Assembly: GCA_035527835.1 (NCBI GenBank)
Contig: DATKZS010000057.1
Span: 1-22,923 of the forward strand
Length of the DNA stretch: 22,923 bases
From: DATKZS01 sp035527835 [NCBI: bacterium]
Lineage (GTDB): Bacteria; RBG-13-61-14
Reading direction: 5' to 3'
Shown: piece after piece, positions 16,900-22,923 of the stretch
How the letters are laid out: every line of letters begins with the position of its first letter
How positions within the stretch are numbered: position 1 is the first letter of the stretch
Notes under the pieces: model-generated
What the model was told of the DNA's origin: nothing
Seen by the model: the letters and a program-made list of their open reading frames with translations, nothing else
Database searches by the model: none
Position numbers and translations under genes: made by a program

Positions 16900-18110
16900 C
16901 CGTCCGCTCCGAGCGATCGGCGCACCGCCTCGAACGCCTCGTCCACCCCGATCCCGGTGAGGCATTCCGGCTCCGGGCGCATGCAGCGCACCGTCTTGGC
17001 GTTGTAGATGCTGATGCACGGGCTGCAGTCAATGCCGCGGTAGAGCGTGGCGTGGCCCTCTCCGCGCGGCCCGAACAGCACCGGCGTCTCCGGCCCGAAG
17101 AAGCTCACCGTCGGGGTCCCGAGAGCGCCCGCGAGATGCAGCGGCCCGCTGTCGTTGGTGACGAGCAGCGCGGCGCGGCGCAGGATCCCGCAAAGGCCGC
17201 GCAGGCTGGACTTGCCCGCCAGGTTCACGATCTTGCCGGGCTCCCGCGTCATGGCGAGGACGCGGCCCACGAACGGCGCTTCCTCCGGCGCCCCCAGCAG
17301 CGCCACCCGCCCGAGCCCCGCCTCCATCACCCGGTCAATCAGCTTGGCGAACGACTCCTCCGGCCACCGCCGGGCCAGCGCCATGGTGGAAGCGTTGGTG
17401 TTGAACGCGATCACCCGCTCATCCTCGCCCACGCCCGCCGCCGCCAGCAGCCCGCCGGCCTCCCGGTCCTCCTCACCATTCAACTTGATGCGCACCGGCC
17501 CGTTCACGCCCTTCTCGCCCGACAGCGCCCGGTGCAGGTTCAGGAAATTGTCGGTGACGTGCCAGTAGGGGTTAAAAGCGCAATGCGCCGTGTGCAGGTT
17601 CCCCCGCCATACGTCCCAGGAATGGAAGCCGACCCGGACCGGCGCGCCCGACAGGTAGCTGACGATCGTGGAGAAGCGGGTGAGGTATTCGAGGTCAATG
17701 ACCGCGTCGGGCCGAAGCTCGCGCACCCGGCCCATGAGGCCCATGATGCGGGAGGCGACGCCGGCGGCGCTTTCCGGCAGCTCCAGGTAAACCACGCGGT
17801 CGCTGAGGTCCAGGAGCTCGATGATGCCGCGGTTGTGGCCGAGCGTGATCAGGCTGATCTCCGCGTCCGGGTAGGTGCGGCGCAGCGAGTAAAACAGCGG
17901 CGCCGCCAGGATCAGGCTGCCCATGCCCCAGAACTTGATCACCGCGATGCGCGGCGGCCGCCCGGCCGCGCCGATCTTCTTCGGCAGCGCCGCCGCTCCC
18001 GCGCTTTTCCGCGCCCGGCCCCCGCTCCGGAGCACGTCATAGACCCGAAGCGCCACGCACAGCGGGTTCCCCGCCAGCCGGTCAACGTGCTTCATGGTCT
18101 GCATGTCCAT
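16896..18110 (-). CDS. Glycosyltransferase family 9 (heptosyltransferase-like)
   Basis: A 404-residue GT-B-fold enzyme of the ADP-heptose:LPS heptosyltransferase family, which acts at the cytoplasmic face of the inner membrane. Visible features are an N-terminal RIAVIKFWGMGSLILAAPLFYSLRRTYP (Rossmann start and acceptor region), VIDLEYLTRFS, FNTNAS with the ARRWPEESFAKL helix, and the donor-site signature TNDSGPLHLAGALGTPTVSFFGPE. The C-terminus has CSPC followed by a further Cys-containing segment (VRCMRPEPECL), common in this family. The start at 18110 overlaps the stop of the preceding radical SAM gene (ATGA) and has GGGAG 8 bases upstream. Residues 1-40 before the core are of unclear role. 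The actual sugar donor cannot be assigned. Confidence 0.9.
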   Translation of the reverse strand: MDMQTMKHVDRLAGNPLCVALRVYDVLRSGGRARKSAGAAALPKKIGAAGRPPRIAVIKFWGMGSLILAAPLFYSLRRTYPDAEISLITLGHNRGIIELLDLSDRVVYLELPESAAGVASRIMGLMGRVRELRPDAVIDLEYLTRFSTIVSYLSGAPVRVGFHSWDVWRGNLHTAHCAFNPYWHVTDNFLNLHRALSGEKGVNGPVRIKLNGEEDREAGGLLAAAGVGEDERVIAFNTNASTMALARRWPEESFAKLIDRVMEAGLGRVALLGAPEEAPFVGRVLAMTREPGKIVNLAGKSSLRGLCGILRRAALLVTNDSGPLHLAGALGTPTVSFFGPETPVLFGPRGEGHATLYRGIDCSPCISIYNAKTVRCMRPEPECLTGIGVDEAFEAVRRSLGADG

Positions 18111-19522
18111 CAGATCCACTCCCGAAACGACAGCGCCATGCGCACGAACCGCGGCGCTCCACGGATCCCCACGCTCCCCTTCAGCACCCGCCACACCCGG
18201 GCCGGCCGGCTGTAAAACCTGCGGTAAGCATAGCGCCGAAGCTCCATGATCCGCTCCCTGGACAGGCCCGGATACGACAGCACCGAGAAGTTCTGCTCGA
18301 AGAGCTCCCACGGCGCGTCCAGGAGCCACCCCTCGCCCCGGGCTTTCTTATACAGTGCGCTGCCGGGGAAGGGCACCGCGCAGTAGAACTGGGCGTAATC
18401 CAGCGGGAGCGAGCACGCGAACTCGATGGTCTCGCGGATGCCGTCCTCCGTCTCCCCGGGATACCCGATCACGAAGTGCGCCGTGACCTGCAAGCCGGCC
18501 TCCCGCGACCACGCCACCGCGCTCCGGTTCTGCTCCGGCGTGATCTTCTTGTCCATGAGCGCGAGCGTCCGCGCGCTTCCCGACTCCAGCCCGAACCCGA
18601 TCATCCAGCAACCCGCGCGCTTCAATTTAGTGAGCAGCTCCGGGTCCACGTGGTCCGCCCGCGAGTTGACCACGAACCGGACGCCCGGGTCCGCCGCGAT
18701 GATCGCGTCGAGCACCGCCATGGTCCACTCCCGCTTCAGCGTGAACGATTCCGACCAGAACAGGAAGTCGCGGATGCCGTGGCCGTCACGCGCCGCCTTG
18801 AGCTCGCTCACGATCCGCTCCGGAGACTTGAGGCGCAGGGCGTGGCCGTAATAGGCGGGGTCGGCGCAAAAATCGCAGTGGAATGGACAGCCGCGGGAGG
18901 TCCCGATGAGCAGGAACGGCCGTCCGGTGAACGGCAGCTTGTAGCGCTCGGGCCGCGCCAGGCGCCACGCGGGAAACGGCAGCGTATCCAGGTCCGCCGC
19001 CGCCCGCTCCGGGCCGTGCGCGATCCCGCCGCCCGAGCGCGCCGACACCCCGGCCAGCCCCGCCGCCGCCCGCCCCGCCCCGAGCGCCGCCGCCACGTCT
19101 TTCACCGTCAGCTCCGGCTCGCCCCTCACCACCGCGTCCAGGCCCGGCGCCATCCGGAGCGACTCCTCCGGCAACGCCGTGACGTGGATGCCGATCGCCA
19201 GGATATATGAGCCCGGCAGCTCGCGCTTCAGCCGGTCGGCCAGACCCAGGTCGGAGACGATGGAGGGCGTCGCGGTGTTGATGACGATGAGGTCCGGCTT
19301 GAAGGACCGCGCGCGCGAAAGCACGTCTTCCACGGAAATTTTTTCGATGATGCAGTCATCGAGGCGGCAGGTGACGCCCGCATCCTCCAGCACGGCCCCG
19401 ATGGTGGCCAGCGAGATCGGGGCCCACACCGCGGTCCAGGCCCCCGCCCGCTGCATGCACCGGCCCTCCCGTACTATGTCCACGCCGCCGGCCGCGGGAG
19501 GATTAATGAGATGCGCCCGCAT
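18110..19522 (-). CDS. B12-binding-type radical SAM protein
   Basis: A 470-residue protein. The N-terminal cobalamin-binding-like domain has MRAHLINPPAAGG, ISLATIGAVLEDAG, PDLIVINTATPSIVSD, AIGIHVTALPEE and VVRGEPELTV. The cluster motif C212, C216 and C219 lies in TSRGCPFHCDFC and is followed by FLFWSESFTLKREW, VNSRADHVDPELL, IGFGLESGSARTLALMDK and AHFVIGYPGETEDG. The C-terminus has RRYAYRRFYSRPARVWR. The start at 19522 (ATG) has AAGGAG at 19528-19533 with 5-base spacing. Two in-frame GTG codons just upstream fit less well. The ATG overlaps the GT2 stop by one base, and its own stop overlaps the GT9 start. It probably modifies a lipid- or sugar-linked substrate made with the neighbouring transferases (inference). 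Confidence 0.9.
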   Translation of the reverse strand: MRAHLINPPAAGGVDIVREGRCMQRAGAWTAVWAPISLATIGAVLEDAGVTCRLDDCIIEKISVEDVLSRARSFKPDLIVINTATPSIVSDLGLADRLKRELPGSYILAIGIHVTALPEESLRMAPGLDAVVRGEPELTVKDVAAALGAGRAAAGLAGVSARSGGGIAHGPERAAADLDTLPFPAWRLARPERYKLPFTGRPFLLIGTSRGCPFHCDFCADPAYYGHALRLKSPERIVSELKAARDGHGIRDFLFWSESFTLKREWTMAVLDAIIAADPGVRFVVNSRADHVDPELLTKLKRAGCWMIGFGLESGSARTLALMDKKITPEQNRSAVAWSREAGLQVTAHFVIGYPGETEDGIRETIEFACSLPLDYAQFYCAVPFPGSALYKKARGEGWLLDAPWELFEQNFSVLSYPGLSRERIMELRRYAYRRFYSRPARVWRVLKGSVGIRGAPRFVRMALSFREWI

Positions 19523-20202
19523 CACCACTCCTTGAACAGGCGGAGAAAAAACTTGTGCGCCTTCCGAAACGTCGGCAGCTTCGAGACCCCTCCCGCGCGC
19601 GCGTACTCGTGGCTCCCGACCTCGCCCACCCTAAGACCCTGCTTCAGCGCCTTCATCACCATCTCGTGCTCGATGTCGAAGTCGTCGGATTCGAGGCCCA
19701 GGGCGAGCCCGGACGAGCGCCGGAGCGCCCGGAAACCGTTCAGGCAATCCGTGACCTCCCTTTGGAAATGGTGCGAGATGATCATGGACAAAAAGTTTCC
19801 CCCCAGGTCGCGGACGAAATGCGCCAGGTTCGGGTGCACGTCGTCCGACCCGCCGCGCCACCGCGACGCCACCACCATGTCGAGCCTGCCCTCAACAATC
19901 GGAGCAACCAGCTTCGGGATGTCGGCCGGGTCGTGCGACCCGTCCGCGTCCAGGAAAACCACCACCTCGCCCCGCGCCTCGCTAAGCCCGGCGCGGTAGC
20001 CGTCGCCCTTGCCCCGGCCGTGGTCCGACACCACCCGCGCCCCTGCGGCCTCCGCGATCTCCCGCGTCCGGTCCGACGAATGCCCGTCAACAACCAGCAG
20101 CTCGTCCACCAGCGGCCGCGCCTTCGTGACCACCGCCCCGATCGTCTCCTCCTCGTCCTTGGCCAGAACCACGCCGGATATTTTTATCTGCGCTTCCGCC
20201 AT
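19522..20202 (-). CDS. Glycosyltransferase family 2 (dolichyl/polyprenyl-phosphate sugar transferase-like)
   Basis: A 226-residue GT-A-fold protein like polyprenyl-phosphate mannosyl- or glucosyltransferases. It begins with ISGVVLAKDEEETIG, then ELLVVDGHSSDRT, the acceptor/donor segment GRGKGDGYRAGL, the metal-binding VVFLDADGSHDP (D85, D87), VVASRWRGG, and NGFRALRR followed by DDFDIEHEMVMKALKQG. There are no C-terminal TM segments, so it is the catalytic domain only. A polyprenyl-phosphate-sugar product could feed the adjacent GT-C-like membrane protein, a pairing known from protein and lipid A glycosylation systems; here it is inference. It starts 25 bases after the membrane protein gene, and its stop overlaps the next radical SAM start. 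Confidence 0.9.
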   Translation of the reverse strand: MAEAQIKISGVVLAKDEEETIGAVVTKARPLVDELLVVDGHSSDRTREIAEAAGARVVSDHGRGKGDGYRAGLSEARGEVVVFLDADGSHDPADIPKLVAPIVEGRLDMVVASRWRGGSDDVHPNLAHFVRDLGGNFLSMIISHHFQREVTDCLNGFRALRRSSGLALGLESDDFDIEHEMVMKALKQGLRVGEVGSHEYARAGGVSKLPTFRKAHKFFLRLFKEW

Positions 20203-20227
20203 TAGTATCCCCGCTGCCGGTCCTCGA

Positions 20228-22126
20228 TCAATGTGGGAGGCCGCCTCCGGTGGGCGACCCTGAACCGCCCAGCCTGATCACCAGCCCCTCCGGCGGGTTG
20301 ACCACGCCGATGAACCCGGCCGGGTCGCCGCCGATCATCACCCGCGTAAGCTCCGCACGCGGGCTCGATTCCAGGCCGTCCACCCAATGATAGGATACCA
20401 CCACTCGGCCCGTGTCCGTAGCCAGCCCGCCAAGCTCGATCCGGCCATAGTCCGCCCGCGAGGTCCCCGAGCCTTCCAGAAAATAATCGTGGCCCCGCCG
20501 GATCACGAACACTTCGAGGTAACCGAACTCAGCCGCTCGCTCCGCCGCCGGGTACGCACTGAAGCGCTTTTTGGCCTCCGCGCTCCAGCACACGGCCCAG
20601 CCCACGTTATACGTTTTCATCATCGCGTCCAGGTCCGCGTCGGAAAAGTCCGCGACCGGCCGATTAAGCAGCCTCCCGTCCTGGAACGACGCGAAGTGAT
20701 GGAGGATGAAGGCGTTGGGCAGCGGGCCGCCGATCAGCTCGCGCGGCGCCAGCGTGGGCAACAGGTGCGGGATGCGGGCGCCGCCGTAGATCGCGGGGCC
20801 CGGACCCTCCCACGCGTTGATGTCCTCGATCAGGATGCGCGCGCTCCGGCCGGTGTGGCCGCGGACCCACTCGATCAGCTCCCGGCTCGGACCGTCCATC
20901 TCCGTGGTAAGCGGCGCCACCCTGCTGAACTGCCGGAAGCTCGGCGCCATCAGCAGCCCGATCAATATCAGCGCGAACGCCGCCCAGCCGATGGCGCCTC
21001 CTCTATTGAGCGCCGTGAGCCGCTCCCGCGCGGCGATAATTCCGTGGGCCGCGGCCGGAAGCCACAACAGATAGAACGCGGTGACGTAGCGGTACGGCTG
21101 CAAATGCCTGAGCTCGGCCGCGAACGAGCCGAAGTAAGCGAGGCCGCCGTAGAACGCGAGGAGCAGAATGAGCGCGAGGAACAGCGGCGGGGCCTCGCGC
21201 CGAAGACGCCTCATGCCGATGATCCCCAGGGCCATCACCAGGATGCGGCCGAGCGGCAGCCCGAAGAACGGCTGCACCGGCCATAAGTCCTTGACCGGCC
21301 GGAGCAGGTCCGTGTTCTGGAAAAACGTCGTGGACTGGTCCTCGATCTTGAGCGGCAGGAAATGGAAGAACGGACGCAGCCAATAAACGTTGGCCAGCGC
21401 CGTGAACGCCACCACCCCGGCGAGCGCCGCCCACTCCCGCCACGAAAGCGGCCGCGCGTAAACCGCCGTCATCAGGAACATGGCCGGCAAGAGCAGCACG
21501 AACGCGGTCTTGTGCATGGTGAACGCAAGAGCGCAAGCCGCGGCCAAAAAGAGCGCGGCCCGCGGCTCGCGGCGGGCGAGGAAGCGGTGGAGGAGGCCGA
21601 GCGGCAGCAGGAAAAAAACGAGCAGGAACGCGCCGGAAATCATTCCGAACCGCCCGAACAGCGCGCCCTCCGACACCCAGAAATAAACCGTGCCCAGCGC
21701 GGCCCCGGCGATGGCCGCGCCCCGGCCCGGACCGAACTGCCGGAGCGCACCGTAAAACACGAGCGGCGCCAGCAGGAAGCTTAAAATGAAGCAGGCCTTC
21801 ACCACCCGCGCCAGACTGAGCCCCGGCAGCGCCACCGCCGCGAGCTGCACCGGCAGGCTCGAGTTGAACACGAAGTCCAGCGGATACCCCGCCATGAAAT
21901 ACGGATCGTAGCCCCAGAGCCGGCCGTCCACCCGCTCGAACTCCCGCGCCGCGTACGGCCAGGCATATTGCGAGCAGAAGTCCACGTTCAGGATGGGCCG
22001 GTCGTTGGTGACGTCCGACCAATGGCTGAAGGACCCGAGGGTCAGCGCGAGCTGGATGATCGTAAGGAGGGCGAGGCTTAAGATGACGGTCCTGGTCGCG
22101 AGGTCCTTGTGGCCATCCGGTCCCAA
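20228..22126 (-). CDS. Polytopic membrane protein, probable GT-C-type glycosyltransferase
   Basis: About 632 residues with roughly ten hydrophobic segments from residue 14 to about 400, then a soluble C-terminal domain of about 230 residues. The first extracytoplasmic loop (SHWSDVTNDRPILNVDFCSQYAWP, with acidic residues and aromatics) and the overall plan resemble GT-C enzymes or the related YfhO/6-pyruvoyl-tetrahydropterin-synthase-related membrane family. Such enzymes use polyprenyl-phosphate sugars on the outer face of the inner membrane. No single catalytic motif proves activity. The start is uncertain: the reading frame opens with TTG at 22126 without a clear ribosome-binding site, 7 bases after the previous stop. 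It pairs naturally with the adjacent GT2 gene. Confidence 0.75.
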   Translation of the reverse strand: MGPDGHKDLATRTVILSLALLTIIQLALTLGSFSHWSDVTNDRPILNVDFCSQYAWPYAAREFERVDGRLWGYDPYFMAGYPLDFVFNSSLPVQLAAVALPGLSLARVVKACFILSFLLAPLVFYGALRQFGPGRGAAIAGAALGTVYFWVSEGALFGRFGMISGAFLLVFFLLPLGLLHRFLARREPRAALFLAAACALAFTMHKTAFVLLLPAMFLMTAVYARPLSWREWAALAGVVAFTALANVYWLRPFFHFLPLKIEDQSTTFFQNTDLLRPVKDLWPVQPFFGLPLGRILVMALGIIGMRRLRREAPPLFLALILLLAFYGGLAYFGSFAAELRHLQPYRYVTAFYLLWLPAAAHGIIAARERLTALNRGGAIGWAAFALILIGLLMAPSFRQFSRVAPLTTEMDGPSRELIEWVRGHTGRSARILIEDINAWEGPGPAIYGGARIPHLLPTLAPRELIGGPLPNAFILHHFASFQDGRLLNRPVADFSDADLDAMMKTYNVGWAVCWSAEAKKRFSAYPAAERAAEFGYLEVFVIRRGHDYFLEGSGTSRADYGRIELGGLATDTGRVVVSYHWVDGLESSPRAELTRVMIGGDPAGFIGVVNPPEGLVIRLGGSGSPTGGGLPH

Positions 22127-22133
22127 GGTCTTT

Positions 22134-22923
22134 TCATCCGAAGTAATGCTGCATCCTCCGGTACGACTGATAGCGGAAGATGAACTTGTCGAGGCTGGGG
22201 TCGCGGGCGAGGTCGCGGGCCAGCTCCCGGAGATTATCGGTGAACACTCGGAACTTGCGGCGCTTGAGGATGGCGGCGCGGCTGTCGAGCAGGTCCTGGT
22301 AGGCGAGTCCGGGGATGGAGATGGGCGGCTCGCCCGACTTGCTCTTTTTCAGGTAGTAGTCCATGTCCGCGAAGTTCTTGATCCGGGTGCGGCCCTCCCG
22401 GGCGCAGCGCTCCGCCAGCACCGTGCCCAAAAGCGGCGTGTAGATCGAGATGTGCACGGTGTTGGGGTTGAGCTCGGCCACCAGCTTCTCGGTGGCCAGG
22501 AGCGACTCCTTGCTCTCGTTGGGCGAGCCGAGCAGCACGTAGGCGTGGGTGCGGAACCCGAACTCGCGGCAGATCCGGAAGGCCTCTCTGGCCTGCTCCA
22601 CCGTCGTGCCCTTGTTCAGCGCGTCCAGCACCTCCTGCGAGCCCGACTCGATCCCGAAGAGCACGTAGTAAACTCCCATCTCCTGGAGCAGCCGCGCCTT
22701 GTCCCGGTCAAAGGTGTCCACCCGCGAGTTCACCACGTAGCGGAAATTATGGATCAGGTCAGCGTGGCCCAGCGTCTCCACCAGCCCGGCCAGCCACGAC
22801 TTCTTCACCGTGAACGTGTCGTCGTGGAAAAAAAAGTCGCGGACGTCGTAGCGCCGGTGGTACACGCCGATGGCCTCCGCCACCCGCTCCGGGCTCTCGA
22901 ACCTGACCTTCCTGCCGAACAGC
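22134..22923 (-). CDS. Radical SAM protein, C-terminal part (N-terminus outside the window)
   Basis: The frame stays open to the window edge, giving at least 263 residues (beginning LFGRKVRFESPERVAEAIGVYHRRYDV). The visible part is the second half of a radical SAM core: FFFHDDTFTVKKSWL, VNSRVDTFDRDKARLL, VLFGIESGSQEVLDALNKGTT, THAYVLLGSPNESKESLL and VHISIYTPLLGT. The CxxxCxxC cluster motif and any B12-binding domain lie beyond base 22923 and cannot be checked. The pattern strongly matches the B12-binding subclass seen elsewhere in this window. A GTG at 22883 is internal rather than a start, because homologous sequence continues upstream of it. The gene precedes the GT-C-like gene with a 7-base gap. 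Confidence 0.85.
   Translation of the reverse strand, partial: LFGRKVRFESPERVAEAIGVYHRRYDVRDFFFHDDTFTVKKSWLAGLVETLGHADLIHNFRYVVNSRVDTFDRDKARLLQEMGVYYVLFGIESGSQEVLDALNKGTTVEQAREAFRICREFGFRTHAYVLLGSPNESKESLLATEKLVAELNPNTVHISIYTPLLGTVLAERCAREGRTRIKNFADMDYYLKKSKSGEPPISIPGLAYQDLLDSRAAILKRRKFRVFTDNLRELARDLARDPSLDKFIFRYQSYRRMQHYFG

Noticed and set aside
16900-18329. N-terminal extensions of the radical SAM protein (to 17019) and of the GT9 protein (to 18329)
   Set aside because: Both extensions lie inside the upstream gene and read as low-complexity out-of-frame sequence. Family-like starts at 16899 and 18110 form ATGA overlaps with good ribosome-binding sites.

Overview
The window is GC-rich bacterial DNA packed with genes. 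A Kdo (3-deoxy-D-manno-octulosonate) synthesis cluster and several lipid/sugar-envelope genes show a diderm (Gram-negative-type) organism. Four radical SAM genes, a RACo-like ferredoxin/ASKHA protein, frequent TTG/GTG start candidates and AT-richer palindromic intergenic repeats suggest an uncultured, probably anaerobic lineage. The phylum cannot be fixed from the sequence alone.

Layout. (1) 1-3410: a segment bounded by two inverted copies of a 139-bp repeat (137/139 identical). It holds an exported beta-propeller-plus-helical protein (minus strand), a double zinc-ribbon protein with an unusual glutamine-periodic hydrophobic repeat, and a small membrane protein. (2) 3548-4150: a VOC/glyoxalase-fold protein. 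(3) 4169-4520: a 352-bp gene-free nested palindrome. (4) 4602-9895: a promoter followed by kdsB, pyrG, kdsA, a DUF4258/YgiT-type toxin-antitoxin pair lying inside the cluster, kdsD and a tiny membrane protein. KdsD, KdsA and KdsB cover isomerisation, condensation and CMP activation of Kdo, and PyrG supplies the CTP. No kdsC phosphatase is visible. (5) 9931-11307: a cobalamin-binding-type radical SAM protein that ends the plus-strand block. (6) 22923-11345, all minus strand and convergent with the previous block: partial radical SAM, polytopic GT-C-like membrane protein, GT2 glycosyltransferase, radical SAM, GT9 heptosyltransferase-like protein, radical SAM, RACo-like protein, leucyl aminopeptidase and a diacylglycerol-kinase-family lipid kinase. 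Most junctions in this block overlap by 1-4 bases, so it looks translationally coupled.

The most unusual parts are the interleaving of three radical SAM enzymes with three glycosyltransferase-type proteins (possibly an envelope-glycan or glycolipid modification system), the family of 9-nt-period palindromic intergenic elements, and the zinc-ribbon protein with a Gln every 10-11 residues. No rRNA, tRNA, CRISPR array, transposase or integrase was seen.
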